A stretch of DNA of 64,000 nucleotides from Prado023 sp963700395 (GTDB taxonomy: Bacteria; Actinomycetota; Actinomycetes; S36-B12; CAIYMF01). Location: assembly GCA_963700395.1 (NCBI GenBank), contig CAVOXI010000005.1, positions 168,091 through 232,090 on the forward strand, read 5' to 3'. Under the pieces are notes generated by a model. The model did not search any database, had not been told where the DNA came from, and saw only the letters and a list, made by a program, of their open reading frames with translations. This document shows positions 7,540 through 16,137 of the stretch, piece after piece. The first letter of the stretch is position 1; each line of letters opens with the position of its first letter. The translations under genes were made by a program, and so were the position numbers.

Positions 7540-8393
7540 ACCCCGCGCCCCGCGCCGGCGCCGCCATCGGCCGGCCGCAGGGGGTGATCACCCGGGGCAC
7601 GACCAACCCCAATCGCCTGCGTCGCTTCGACCGCTGGATCGTGCACCGGATGGGCAGCGCCCTGCGTGCGCATCCCTCCCCGGTCGTCGTCGACCTCGGG
7701 TTCGGCGCCTCTCCGATCACCACGCTCGAGCTCGCCGACCGGTTGTCGTGCGTCATCCCGTCGGTGGAGGTGATCGGGATCGAGATCGACCCCGATCGGG
7801 TCGCGGCGGCCGCGGCGATGAGCCGCAACGGCGTCCGGTTCGCCCCCGGCGGGTTCGAGGTGCCCCTTCCGGGTGGACGGCGCCCCTTGGTGATCCGGGC
7901 AGCGAACGTCCTGCGCCAGTACGAGGAGTCCCAGGTGGCCCCCGCCTGGTCGCGGATGCTGGGCCGCCTCGAACCCGGGGGCCTGCTCGTCGAGGGGACC
8001 TGCGACGAGCTGGGGCGGCTGGCGTCGTGGGTGGCGCTCCCTGCGGGAGGTGCGGCGGCGACCCCCGGTGCCGCGCCGGGCGGGTCGATCGTCCCCGACA
8101 CCCTCACCATCAGCGTCGACCTGCGCACCCTCGAGCGGCCCAGCCAGGTCGCCGAGCGGCTGCCGAAGGCCCTGATCCACCACAACGTCGCCGGTCAGGG
8201 CATCCACGAGCTGCTGGTCGCCCTTGACCGGGCGTGGGACCGCGCGGCCCCGCAGGGGGTGTTCGGCCCTCGCCAGCGCTGGCTGGCCTCCCTGGCGATT
8301 CTGCGGGCGGACGGCGTGCCGCTGCAGGACGGCCCCACCAGGTGGCGACTGGGCGAGGTCACGGTCCCGTGGTCGCTGGTCGCCCCGCGCTGA
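7536..8393 (+). CDS. SAM-dependent methyltransferase, class I
   Basis: 285 residues. Motif I is VVVDLGFGASP (near residue 50), followed by VIGIEIDPDRV (acidic ribose-binding residue) and VIRAANVLRQY (motif IV region). The frame starts at GTG 7536, overlapping the DUF2516 stop, so the pair is translationally coupled. The substrate is not evident; the leading VITRGTTNPNRLRRFDRW block is shared by actinobacterial homologs beside DUF2516. It converges on the dehydrogenase with no gap. Confidence 0.78.
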   Translation: MNPAPRAGAAIGRPQGVITRGTTNPNRLRRFDRWIVHRMGSALRAHPSPVVVDLGFGASPITTLELADRLSCVIPSVEVIGIEIDPDRVAAAAAMSRNGVRFAPGGFEVPLPGGRRPLVIRAANVLRQYEESQVAPAWSRMLGRLEPGGLLVEGTCDELGRLASWVALPAGGAAATPGAAPGGSIVPDTLTISVDLRTLERPSQVAERLPKALIHHNVAGQGIHELLVALDRAWDRAAPQGVFGPRQRWLASLAILRADGVPLQDGPTRWRLGEVTVPWSLVAPR

Positions 8394-9418
8394 CTAGTCG
8401 GGCGGCTCGGTCATCGTGAGGACGACCTTGCCCCGCGCGTGCCCGGACTCCAGGTGCTCCAGTGCCGCTACGGCCTCTGCCAGCGGATAGGTCCGGCCCA
8501 CGACCGGGTGGACCGCACCCGATGCCACCATGTCGGCCAGGACCCGCATGGCGTCGGGCCCCGGTCCCGAGAAGTCCGGGCGGGGCACCTGGGAGCTCAC
8601 CGCCGAACGTGCCATCAGGGCGAACACCCGGGGCATGCTGCCCAGCCACCGGTGGCCCGCGGCCCCGTAGTGGTCGTGCCCGACCAGGATGTAGCGGCCC
8701 GTCGGGCTGAGCACGTTGCGGACCTTGGCGAACGAGTGGTTGCCGGGGATGTCGATGATCACGTCGTAGCGTCTGCGGGCCGGACGTGTAGTCCGTGTTG
8801 GTGCCGTCGATCTCCTCGTCCGCGCCCACCTGGGCAAGCAGATCCATCCGATCGGCGCGCTCGACGGCTGTGACGTGCGCCCCATCGGCCTGGGCGATCT
8901 GCACCACGAACTGGCCGACCGCACCGGCAGCCCCGTTGACCAGGACGCGCTCACCGGGCAGCACCTTGGCCTCGTTGCGCACCGTGAACAGTGCGATGAG
9001 CGCGGAGGTCGGGACGGCGGCGGCGTCGACGAATGACAGACCCGTCGGGGATGCGCTCGAGCGCAGACTCCGGGGCGTTCACGTACTCCGCGAAGGTTCC
9101 GCCGTTGCGCCACTGGAATCCCGCAACCACCTCACCGAACACCGGGTCACCGACCTGGAACCGGGTGGCTCCCGGGCCCAGCTCCTCGACCACCCCGGCC
9201 GCATCGGTGCCCGGGACGGGGTTGGCCGGCCGGCGCAGGCCGCCACCCATCAGGCGCAGGGCGTAGGGCACGCCGCGGACCATGTGCCACACGTCGGCAT
9301 GCACGGAGGCGGCGTGCACGCGGATCAGGACCTCACCCGCCCCGGGCGCGGGTCGCTCGACCTCACCGAGGCGCAGCTGCGCCGGGGCGCCGTACTGGTC
9401 GGCGATGACGGCCTTCAC
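8394..9418 (-). pseudogene. Zinc-less MDR alcohol dehydrogenase/quinone reductase, two frame breaks
   Basis: Reading from GTG 9418 (good GAGGAGG site), the N-terminal GroES-like domain runs MKAVIADQYGAPAQLRLGEV to ALERIPDG. The frame then shifts by one near 9044, where dropping one T restores LSFVDAAAVPTSAL. The NAD(P) domain continues with LVNGAAGAVGQFVVQIA until a second one-base shift near 8778, after which YDVIIDIPGNHSF and the C-terminus follow to TAG 8394. No other stops occur. The fold is a medium-chain NAD(P)H-dependent oxidoreductase. Each break is a single extra base, so sequencing error is as likely as true inactivation. Confidence 0.75.
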
Positions 9419-9437
9419 CGGCTCCTCCTCGAACAGG

Positions 9438-9476
9438 CCGCTGGCCCGGGCGCGATCACCTCGCCCGGGCCAGCGG
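9438..9476 (-). terminator. 15-bp perfect hairpin after gpmA
   Basis: CCGCTGGCCCGGGCG (9438-9452) pairs exactly with 9462-9476 around a 9-nt loop. It begins 18 nt past the gpmA stop, between gpmA and the dehydrogenase start, so it should end the gpmA transcript. Confidence 0.75.
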
Positions 9477-9493
9477 ATCGTCTCGTCGCGGTG

Positions 9494-10240
9494 CTACTTG
9501 CCCTGGTTGGCCACCGCGGCGGCCGCTGAGGCAGCAGCCTCCGGATCCACGTACTCGCCGCCGGGGATGGTCGGCTTGAGGTCCTCGTCGAGCCGGTACA
9601 CCAGGGGGATCCCGGTGGGGATGTTGAGCTTGATGACGGCCTCGTCGCTCATGCCCTCGAGGTGCTTGACCAGGCCGCGCAGCGAGTTGCCGTGCGCCCC
9701 AACGAGCACGGTGCGTCCGAGCCGGAGGTCCGGGACGATGCCGTCGTACCAGTAGGGCAGCATGCGCGTCACGACGTCCTTGAGGCACTCCGCCGCGGGC
9801 CTGATCTCGGGAGCGAGGTCGGCGTAGCGCGGGTCGTGGGTCTGGGCGTGCTCATCCTCGGGGTCGATCGGGGGCGGCGGGACGTCGTAGGAGCGTCGCC
9901 ATTCGGTGAACTTCTCCTCGCCGTACTTCTGGAGCGTCTCCTTCTTGTCCTTGCCCTGAAGGGCCCCGTAGTGCCTCTCGTTGAGCCGCCAGGAGCGGCG
10001 GACGGGCACCCAGTGCCGCTCGCAGTTCTCCAGGGCCATCTGGGTGGTGCGGATCGCGCGCTTCTGCAGCGACGTGTGCGCGACGTCGGGCAGGATGTCC
10101 TGCTCGAGCAGCATCTGGCCGCCGCGGACGGCCTCGGCCTCGCCCTTCTCGGTCAGGTTCACGTCGACCCAGCCGGTGAACAGGTTCAGCGCGTTCCACT
10201 CGCTCTCGCCATGGCGGAGCAGGATCAGGGTGTAGGTCAT
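9494..10240 (-). CDS. gpmA: 2,3-bisphosphoglycerate-dependent phosphoglycerate mutase
   Basis: 248 residues. LLRHGESEWN (residues 7-16) holds the phosphohistidine; LNERHYGALQG and VGAHGNSLRGLVKHLEGM are the conserved substrate and second catalytic blocks. It interconverts 3- and 2-phosphoglycerate in glycolysis. As in mycobacteria it lies near mshA, a YbjN-domain gene and senX3-regX3. An Ala-rich tail (EAAASAAAAVANQGK) extends the usual C-terminus slightly. No ribosome site is seen; a -10 hexamer 6 nt upstream suggests a leaderless message. Confidence 0.97.
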   Translation of the reverse strand: MTYTLILLRHGESEWNALNLFTGWVDVNLTEKGEAEAVRGGQMLLEQDILPDVAHTSLQKRAIRTTQMALENCERHWVPVRRSWRLNERHYGALQGKDKKETLQKYGEEKFTEWRRSYDVPPPPIDPEDEHAQTHDPRYADLAPEIRPAAECLKDVVTRMLPYWYDGIVPDLRLGRTVLVGAHGNSLRGLVKHLEGMSDEAVIKLNIPTGIPLVYRLDEDLKPTIPGGEYVDPEAAASAAAAVANQGK

Positions 10241-10246
10241 GGGCCA

Positions 10247-10252
10247 ATACTG
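10247..10252 (-). promoter_or_regulatory. -10 element of leaderless gpmA
   Basis: On the minus strand CAGTAT ends 6 nt before ATG 10240, matching the spacing seen at other leaderless starts here. Confidence 0.4.
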
Positions 10253-10318
10253 GCCCAGCCCACCCGCCGCTCGCGCGGCGAGCGGATGCCCATGGGGTCT
10301 CTGCAGGGGGGTGCTGGA

Positions 10319-10822
10319 TCAGTTCGCAGGGATCTCGGCGCCGAGGTCGGCGAACGCCTCGAGGTTGGCCGTCGACTCGCCGCGGGACTCGCGCCAGGCC
10401 CGTTCCCGGCGGATCGCGGTGGCGAATCCCAGGCGCAGGATCGTGTTGAACGAGTCGTCGGAGGCACGCAGGACTGCCCCGAGCAGCCGGTCGAGGTCAT
10501 CGGGGCCCATTCCCGCGACCGGAACCCGTCCGGCCAGGTAGATGTCACCGAGGCTGTCCAGCGCGAAGGCGACGCCGAACATCCGGGTGTTCTGCTGCAG
10601 CAACCAGCGGTAGACCGCCTCGGCGTTCTCGTCGGGACGGCGCGCGACGAACGCGTTGAGGGTCAGGGCCTGGGGACCCACGGCCATGCTCAGGACGGTG
10701 CGCAGCTTGGCCCGACCGGGAAGCACGATGACGAACCGGCTCGGCTCCGGGCGCTCGTGCTCCAGTCCCTCGGCCTCGAGCAGGTCTGCCAGCTGGCTGG
10801 CAACCGTGCTCTGCCGGCTCAT
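10319..10822 (-). CDS. YbjN-domain protein (Rv0487-like)
   Basis: 167 residues. LEHERPEPSRFVIVLPG, RTVLSMAVGPQALTLNAFV and RWLLQQNTRMFGVAFALDS match the YbjN / type III secretion chaperone-like fold found next to mshA in actinomycetes. The ATG overlaps the mshA stop (TGATG), so it is translationally coupled to mshA. Function is not established; the conserved pairing suggests a helper role in mycothiol metabolism or envelope physiology. Confidence 0.8.
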   Translation of the reverse strand: MSRQSTVASQLADLLEAEGLEHERPEPSRFVIVLPGRAKLRTVLSMAVGPQALTLNAFVARRPDENAEAVYRWLLQQNTRMFGVAFALDSLGDIYLAGRVPVAGMGPDDLDRLLGAVLRASDDSFNTILRLGFATAIRRERAWRESRGESTANLEAFADLGAEIPAN

Positions 10823-12141
10823 CAGCCGACCCTGCCCAGGGCGTCGCGAGGGGCGGACAGTGCCGCTGAGTAACCCGACAGCAGGCCCTCGACCGTGGCG
10901 TCCCAGGACAGTGTCTCGGCGTGCCCGCGGGCCCCGGAGGCCAGTCGCGCCCGCAGGGCGTCGTCGGACAGGACCAGGCGCAGTGCCGAGGCCCATGCGT
11001 CGGGCTCATGGCCGTCGACGAGCAGCCCGGAGACCCCGTCGTGGACTGCCACGGGCAGCCCTCCGACGTTGGCCGCCAGCACGGGGGTGCCGCAGGCCTG
11101 CGCCTCGAGGGCGACGAGGCCGAACGACTCGGAGTGCGACGGCACGACCACGAGGTCGGCGGCGGTGTAGCGCATCCGGAGCAGGGCCCGGTCGGTTGGG
11201 GCGTGGAACGCGGCGGGGACGTGCAGCTCGTCGGCCAGGTCGACCAGCGCCGTGGGATGCTCGGTCCCCGTGCCCGAGGGCCCGCCGCAGAACTCCAGGC
11301 GGACCCGCGCGGCAAGGGCCGGATCCGCGACAGCCAGCCGCGACATCGCCCGGACGAGGAGGTCGGGGGCCTTCAGCGGCTGGATCCGGCCCACGAACAG
11401 CACGACCAGGTCATCAGGTCCGTGGCCCAGGGCGGCGCGGGCGGCGGCGCGGTCGTTGCCGTGGAAGGCGACGAGGTCCACCCCGGGCAGGACGACGTCC
11501 ACCAGGCGGGGATCAGCGTCGTACAGGGTCACCAGGTCGGAGCGCTCCGCCGGCGTGTTGGCCACCAGCCGGTCGGCGGCGTCCACGACCTGCTGCTCGC
11601 CGATGATCCGCAGCTCGGGCTCGGCGCGGTCGTCCGGGGCGAGGCTCAGGTTCTTCACGCGACCCATCGTGTGCATCGTGTGCACGAGGGGAACGCCCCA
11701 GCGCTCCTTGGCCAGCCACCCCACCTGCCCGGACAACCAGTAGTGCGAGTGGATCAGGTCGTACCAGCCCTCGCGCCGGGCGGCCTCCTTGCGAAGGACG
11801 CCGGCAGTCACGGCGCAGAGCTGCCCCGGGAGGTCCTCCTTCGGCAGTCCCTCGAAGGGCCCGGCGACGACGTTGTGCACCAGCACCCCGGGGGCCATCT
11901 GCACCTGCGCGGGCAGGTCGCTGGACGTCGCCCGGGTGAAGACCTCGACCTCGGTCCCGCGGGCGGCCAGGCGGGTCGCGACCTCGGCGATGTAGACGTT
12001 CATCCCGCCGGCGTCGCCCGTCCCGGGCTGGTCCAGGGGCGAGGTGTGGACGCTGAGCATGGCCACACGCCGCGGGTGGCGGCGCAGGGGCAGGGCGGCA
12101 TCCACGACGACAACAATCGCGGTGCGTGCCCTCAGCGGCAA
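10822..12141 (-). CDS. mshA: D-inositol-3-phosphate glycosyltransferase (mycothiol synthesis)
   Basis: 439 residues, GT4 fold. HTSPLDQPGTGDAGGMNVY (inositol-phosphate site), HSHYWLSGQVGWLA and the C-terminal UDP-sugar motif ESFGLVALEAQACGTPV identify MshA. It joins UDP-GlcNAc to inositol-1-phosphate as the first step of mycothiol synthesis, which places the host among actinomycetes. The start at 12141 gives a short basic leader before RRVAMLSVHTSP; an internal Met (MLSVHTSP) is an alternative. It is followed by the YbjN gene in one operon. Confidence 0.95.
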   Translation of the reverse strand: MPLRARTAIVVVVDAALPLRRHPRRVAMLSVHTSPLDQPGTGDAGGMNVYIAEVATRLAARGTEVEVFTRATSSDLPAQVQMAPGVLVHNVVAGPFEGLPKEDLPGQLCAVTAGVLRKEAARREGWYDLIHSHYWLSGQVGWLAKERWGVPLVHTMHTMGRVKNLSLAPDDRAEPELRIIGEQQVVDAADRLVANTPAERSDLVTLYDADPRLVDVVLPGVDLVAFHGNDRAAARAALGHGPDDLVVLFVGRIQPLKAPDLLVRAMSRLAVADPALAARVRLEFCGGPSGTGTEHPTALVDLADELHVPAAFHAPTDRALLRMRYTAADLVVVPSHSESFGLVALEAQACGTPVLAANVGGLPVAVHDGVSGLLVDGHEPDAWASALRLVLSDDALRARLASGARGHAETLSWDATVEGLLSGYSAALSAPRDALGRVG

Positions 12142-12175
12142 GTCGGCCGCCGGCAGGCGAGGGCGCGCGGCGGCC

Positions 12176-12850
12176 TCACCCGCCGATCGGGGCCTCGAGG
12201 GACGTGTCCGAGTAGGACTCCCCGGTCACGACGTGCATGACCCGGCGGGCGATGCTCACGGCGTGGTCGGCGTACCGCTCGTAGAAGCGGGAGAGCAGCG
12301 TCGCGTCGATCGCGGCCTCGACACCGTGGGACCACGAGGGGGACAGCACGGTGGTGAACAGCTCCCGGTGCAGACGGTCGACCTCCTGGTCGTAGCGCTC
12401 GATGTCCGGGCCGAGGCTGATGTCCTTGGTGGAGATGACAGTGGCCGTCTTGGCTGCGATCGCGTCCTCGAGGGCCCCCAGCTCGGCGAAGGTCGCGCGC
12501 AGCTCGTTGGGGATGCTGGAGTTCGGGTAGCGCATGCGGGCCTGCTTGGCCACGTGCACGGCGAGGTCGCCCATCCGCTCCAACGAGGAGGAGATCCGCA
12601 GGGAGCCGATCACCAGGCGCAGGTCGGTGGCGACCGGTTGCTGGAGGGCGGCGGCGTCGTAGCAGCGGCGCTCGATCTCACTGGTCAGCTCGTCGAGGTG
12701 GTCATCCCCGGAGATGACGGCCTCAGCGACCGACAGGTCTGCATTGAGCAGTGCCTGGGTGGCCTGGTTCATCGCGGTACCGGCCGCGATGGCCATCTCT
12801 GCCAGCAGGTCGCTGATCTCGTCGAGCTGCTCGTGGAACGCTGCACGCAT
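12176..12850 (-). CDS. phoU: Phosphate signalling complex protein PhoU
   Basis: 224 residues made of two three-helix PhoU repeats. The metal-binding clusters are DLRLVIGSLRISSSLERMGD and LLSRFYERYADHAVSIARRV. PhoU connects the Pst phosphate transporter to the sensor kinase and keeps the regulon off when phosphate is ample. Start ATG 12850 has GGAGGAAGACC upstream. It is divergent from senX3-regX3, with a PHO-box-like repeat in the shared intergenic region. Confidence 0.95.
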   Translation of the reverse strand: MRAAFHEQLDEISDLLAEMAIAAGTAMNQATQALLNADLSVAEAVISGDDHLDELTSEIERRCYDAAALQQPVATDLRLVIGSLRISSSLERMGDLAVHVAKQARMRYPNSSIPNELRATFAELGALEDAIAAKTATVISTKDISLGPDIERYDQEVDRLHRELFTTVLSPSWSHGVEAAIDATLLSRFYERYADHAVSIARRVMHVVTGESYSDTSLEAPIGG

Positions 12851-12915
12851 GGTCTTCCTCCCGGAGGCAGTCTAGATCCGCTGATGGGCACTGGACCGCA
12901 CGGACGTGGCCCCCC

Positions 12916-12933
12916 GGTGAGCGAGTGGTGAAC
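12916..12933 (-). promoter_or_regulatory. PHO-box-like direct repeat (RegX3/PhoP site)
   Basis: On the minus strand GTTCACC-N4-GCTCACC forms two heptamers with an 11-nt period, the arrangement known for Streptomyces PhoP and mycobacterial RegX3 sites. It lies 66 nt upstream of phoU and about 85 nt from senX3, so it may serve either or both. Confidence 0.65.
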
Positions 12934-13003
12934 AAACCGCACCACGTGGATGAATTGGTCCCGCCGCACAGCCTCACCGGGACGTGGGAATCCGGCGCAG
13001 CCC

Positions 13004-13009
13004 TATCCT
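13004..13009 (+). promoter_or_regulatory. -10 element of leaderless senX3
   Basis: TATCCT ends 7 nt before ATG 13017, and no ribosome site precedes the start. This supports 13017 over an in-frame GTG further upstream. Confidence 0.5.
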
Positions 13010-13016
13010 GACTCAC

Positions 13017-14285
13017 ATGGCGACCGAGTCCCGACGCACACGCGCGGACGAGCCGGCCAGCAGGCGGCGGCTCTTCGGCGTGCCCGCGGTCGCCCCCGTC
13101 AGCCGGGCCCCACGGTTGCGCACCTCGGGCAGGCCCCCGGTCGATTCCCCGGCAGTGCCCTCCGCGGCCGACCCCGCCCACGCCGTCGAGGCGGGCGTGG
13201 GGGCCGGCGCGATCCCCGCCGACCTGTCCCGGGTCCTGGCGGCGCTGACCACGCCAGCCGTATGGATCGACGCGAACGACACCGTCGTCTGGGCGCACCC
13301 CGCGCTCGAGGCACTGCGGGTGGTCCGGCGCGGCGCGATGAACACCCCGGAGATCGCGAAGATGGTGCAGCGCTCCCGCGCCTCCGACCAGCCGTCCGCC
13401 CGGGACCTCACCGTGCGCAGGCCGGGGCGCCGTCAGGCGGGAGTCCGCCTGCGGGTCCGGGTCGCCCCCATGTCCGGGGGATCCGCGCTGGTCCTCGTGG
13501 ACGACATCACCGAGGCCGAGCGCCTCGACCATGCCCGGCGTGACTTCGTGGCCAACGTCAGCCACGAGCTGAAGACCCCGATCGGCGCGCTGGCCCTCCT
13601 GGCCGAGGCCGTGCACGAGGCACAGGGCGACCCGGAGGCCGTCGAGCGGTTCACGTCGCGGATGCTCGGCGAGACCCGCAGGCTGACCACGCTCATCAAC
13701 GACCTGATGGACCTGTCCCGGCTGGAGGGTGTCGAGCCGCTGCTGCCCCTGGCGCCCGTGGACGTCGATGATGTCGTCGCCCAGGCGTGCGAGGACGCCC
13801 GGTCCCTGGCCCAGGACAAGGACATCTCGTTCCTGCGTGGGGGCGTCGGCGGGCTGCGCGTGGAGGGCGTGACTGCGCAGCTGGCAACGGCCGTGCGCAA
13901 CCTCATCGTGAATGCGGTGAACTACAGCCCGCCGTCGACCAAGGTCGCGGTCACCACGGGCACAGCTGACGGCTCGGTCACGATCGCCGTCACGGACCAG
14001 GGCATCGGCATCCCGCCGGCGGAGCTGGACCGGATCTTCGAGCGGTTCTACCGCGTCGACCCCGCCCGTTCGCGCGACACCGGGGGGACGGGCCTGGGCC
14101 TGGCCATCGTCAAGCACGTGTGCGCCAACCACGGAGGCGACTGCGACGTGTGGTCCAAGGTCGGGGAGGGGTCCACCTTCACCATCCGGCTGCCTGCCCT
14201 GACGGAGAAGGCCGCCAAGAAGTCCGCCGCGCGCACGAGCCGCGCCAGGGCGACGCCCAGCACCACCACGAAGGAGGAGCAGTGA
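13017..14285 (+). CDS. senX3: SenX3-type sensor histidine kinase without visible membrane anchor
   Basis: 422 residues. A PAS-like sensor (about 65-165, LTTPAVWIDANDTVVWAHPA) precedes HisKA (FVANVSHELKTPIGAL, His ~183) and the ATPase domain (NLIVNAVNYS, DQGIGIP, GGTGLGLAIVK). It should autophosphorylate at low phosphate and pass phosphate to RegX3. Mycobacterial SenX3 has two N-terminal membrane helices; here the first 60 residues are basic and Pro-rich with no hydrophobic stretch, so the kinase looks cytosolic. The tail is Lys/Ala/Thr-rich. Its stop overlaps the regX3 GTG. Confidence 0.92.
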   Translation: MATESRRTRADEPASRRRLFGVPAVAPVSRAPRLRTSGRPPVDSPAVPSAADPAHAVEAGVGAGAIPADLSRVLAALTTPAVWIDANDTVVWAHPALEALRVVRRGAMNTPEIAKMVQRSRASDQPSARDLTVRRPGRRQAGVRLRVRVAPMSGGSALVLVDDITEAERLDHARRDFVANVSHELKTPIGALALLAEAVHEAQGDPEAVERFTSRMLGETRRLTTLINDLMDLSRLEGVEPLLPLAPVDVDDVVAQACEDARSLAQDKDISFLRGGVGGLRVEGVTAQLATAVRNLIVNAVNYSPPSTKVAVTTGTADGSVTIAVTDQGIGIPPAELDRIFERFYRVDPARSRDTGGTGLGLAIVKHVCANHGGDCDVWSKVGEGSTFTIRLPALTEKAAKKSAARTSRARATPSTTTKEEQ

Positions 14286-14959
14286 CCAGGATCATGGTCG
14301 TCGAGGACGAGGACTCGTTCTCCGATGCGCTGAGCTTCATGCTGCGCAAGGAGGGGTTCGCCGTCTCGGTCGCCACCACGGGTCCCGAGGCACTGGCCCA
14401 GTTCGACCGCGAGCCGGCGGACCTCGTCCTGCTGGACCTGATGCTGCCCGGGATGTCGGGCACCGACGTCTGCCGCACCATCCGTGCCAGGTCCCGGGTG
14501 CCGATCATCATGGTCACCGCCAAGGACTCAGAGATCGACAAGGTCCTGGGCCTCGAGCTCGGCGCCGATGACTACGTCACCAAGCCCTTCTCCAGCCGCG
14601 AGCTGGTGGCCCGCATCAGGGCGGTGCTGCGACGCAATGCCGAGGACATCGATGACAGTCCCGTGGTCCAGTCCGGGCCGGTCCGGATCGACCCCGAGCG
14701 CCACCAGGTGCTGGTCAACGACCAGGTCGTGAGCATGCCGCTCAAGGAGTTCGACCTCCTGGAGTACCTCGTGCGCAACTCGGGCCGGGTGCTGACCAGG
14801 GGTCAGCTGATCGACCGGATCTGGGGCTCGGACTACGTCGGTGACACCAAGACCCTCGACGTGCACGTCAAGCGGCTGCGCGCGAAGGTCGAGGAGGACC
14901 CGGCGCACCCGGTGCACCTGCTGACCGTGCGTGGCCTCGGCTACAAGTTCGAGGGCTGA
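14282..14959 (+). CDS. regX3: RegX3-type response regulator (OmpR/PhoB family)
   Basis: 225 residues. The receiver has the acidic pair VVEDED, phospho-acceptor Asp in VLLDLMLPGMSG (near residue 53) and VTKPF lysine (near 100). The C-terminal winged helix contains MPLKEFDLLEYLVRNSGRVL and TLDVHVKRLRAKVE. It controls phosphate-starvation genes in relatives. Start GTG overlaps the senX3 stop (GTGA). Confidence 0.96.
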   Translation: MTRIMVVEDEDSFSDALSFMLRKEGFAVSVATTGPEALAQFDREPADLVLLDLMLPGMSGTDVCRTIRARSRVPIIMVTAKDSEIDKVLGLELGADDYVTKPFSSRELVARIRAVLRRNAEDIDDSPVVQSGPVRIDPERHQVLVNDQVVSMPLKEFDLLEYLVRNSGRVLTRGQLIDRIWGSDYVGDTKTLDVHVKRLRAKVEEDPAHPVHLLTVRGLGYKFEG

Positions 14960-14989
14960 GCCCGGGGCGCTGAGCCCTACGAGCGGCGG

Positions 14990-15493
14990 CTACTTCGTGA
15001 CCGCTGCCACGGGCCCGTAGCCCTCGTAGTAGCCGACCGCTGGCACCACGGCCACGCTGCGGGTCTCGGAGCCGGCCCGCTCGAAGCTCAGGGTCACGGT
15101 CGCGTAGGAGCCGGGGGTGATCTTCAGCCCGGTGAGCACGACGGTGTCGGTGGCGGCGCCACCCACCTGGACAGCGGCGCCGGGCTTCAGGCCGATCGGG
15201 GACTTCAGGCTCGAGGTGGTCGGCGGCTCGGTGCTGACCTTGACAAGGGCATCGGGGAGCTCACCCTCGTTGATGATGGTCATGACCAGCGACGCGACGC
15301 CGCTGGCACCCTCGGGGCCGGTCACCAGGGTGGCGTCCTGCACCTTGATGTCGCCGCCCACGAGGAAGTCGGTGCCGTTCCCGGTGGGGCCCTGGGTGTT
15401 CACGGTGTTGTCGAACCCCTGGTAGCAGCCGGCTGTCGGCAGCACGGCGAGGAGGCTGACGGCGACGGCAACGGCAACACGGGATCGAATCAC
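14990..15493 (-). CDS. lpqE: LpqE-like lipoprotein
   Basis: 167 residues. A signal peptide ends in a lipobox, LLAVLPTAGC, giving a lipidated Cys. The mature part (LVMTIINEGELPDALVKVST, GLKITPGSYATVTLSFERAG) resembles the PCuAC/DUF461-like beta-sandwich of actinobacterial LpqE. In M. tuberculosis lpqE likewise lies divergent from carD. Copper binding is not supported here because the usual Met/His ligands are not visible. GTG 15493 is preceded by a -10 at leaderless spacing. Confidence 0.78.
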   Translation of the reverse strand: MIRSRVAVAVAVSLLAVLPTAGCYQGFDNTVNTQGPTGNGTDFLVGGDIKVQDATLVTGPEGASGVASLVMTIINEGELPDALVKVSTEPPTTSSLKSPIGLKPGAAVQVGGAATDTVVLTGLKITPGSYATVTLSFERAGSETRSVAVVPAVGYYEGYGPVAAVTK

Positions 15494-15499
15494 GCAGGC

Positions 15500-15505
15500 A
15501 CCCTA
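15500..15505 (-). promoter_or_regulatory. -10 element of leaderless lpqE-like gene
   Basis: TAGGGT on the minus strand ends 6 nt before GTG 15493. Confidence 0.5.
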
Positions 15506-15545
15506 TCGGGTGATCGAGCTCACAGGGCTCCCCACCCCGGCGTGT

Positions 15546-15551
15546 TAGACT
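15546..15551 (+). promoter_or_regulatory. carD promoter -10
   Basis: TAGACT within TGTTAGACT, 30 nt upstream of the carD start; a normal leadered promoter, with GGAAGGGG between it and the ATG. Confidence 0.45.
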
Positions 15552-15581
15552 GGGGGTCCACCGGAAGGGGTCTCCTGCACA

Positions 15582-16064
15582 ATGACGTTCAAGGTTGGCG
15601 ACACCGTCGTGTACCCCCATCACGGGGCCGCGCTCATCGAATCCATCGAGGTCCGTTCCATCAAGGGGGTTGACCGGGAGTACCTGGTCCTGCGCGTTGC
15701 CCAGGGAGACCTGACTGTTCGGGTCCCCTCGGACAACGTCGACCTGGTCGGCGTCCGTGACGTCGTGAACGCCGAGGGCCTGGATCGGGTCTTCGACGTC
15801 CTGCGCCAGCCCTACACCGAGGAGCCGACCAACTGGTCGCGCCGCTACAAGGCGAACCTCGAGAAGCTGGCATCCGGCGACGTGATCAAGGTTGCCGAGG
15901 TCGTGCGTGACCTGTGGCGCCGCGAGCGCGAGCGCGGGCTCTCTGCCGGCGAGAAGCGCATGCTCAGCAAGGCGCGCCAGATCCTGGTCAGCGAGTTGGC
16001 CCTGGCCGAGCACACCAACGAGGACAAGGCCGAGGCCATCCTCGATGAGGTCCTGCAGTCCTGA
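15582..16064 (+). CDS. carD: CarD-family RNA polymerase-binding transcription factor
   Basis: 160 residues. The N-terminal RNAP-interaction domain (FKVGDTVVYPHHGAALIE...LTVRVP) and the C-terminal DNA-binding helices with the NWSRRYKAN block, holding the conserved Trp, are those of mycobacterial CarD. It stabilises RNAP-sigmaA open complexes, mainly at rRNA and housekeeping promoters. It is followed by ispD as in many actinomycetes, but a hairpin separates the two. Confidence 0.96.
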   Translation: MTFKVGDTVVYPHHGAALIESIEVRSIKGVDREYLVLRVAQGDLTVRVPSDNVDLVGVRDVVNAEGLDRVFDVLRQPYTEEPTNWSRRYKANLEKLASGDVIKVAEVVRDLWRRERERGLSAGEKRMLSKARQILVSELALAEHTNEDKAEAILDEVLQS

Positions 16065-16083
16065 TCCACCTCAGTGCATCCGT

Positions 16084-16116
16084 GACGCCCACCGCCGAAG
16101 CCGGCCGGTGGGCGTC
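16084..16116 (+). terminator. Hairpin between carD and ispD
   Basis: GACGCCCACCG (16084-16094) pairs with 16106-16116 around an 11-nt loop. It begins 20 nt after the carD stop and just before the ispD promoter, so it likely ends the carD message. Confidence 0.6.
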
Positions 16117-16124
16117 GCTGTCTG

Positions 16125-16130
16125 TAGCGT
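16125..16130 (+). promoter_or_regulatory. -10 element of leaderless ispD
   Basis: TAGCGT ends 7 nt before GTG 16138. An earlier in-frame GTG at 16129 overlaps this hexamer, so 16138 is preferred. Confidence 0.5.
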
Positions 16131-16137
16131 GACGCCC

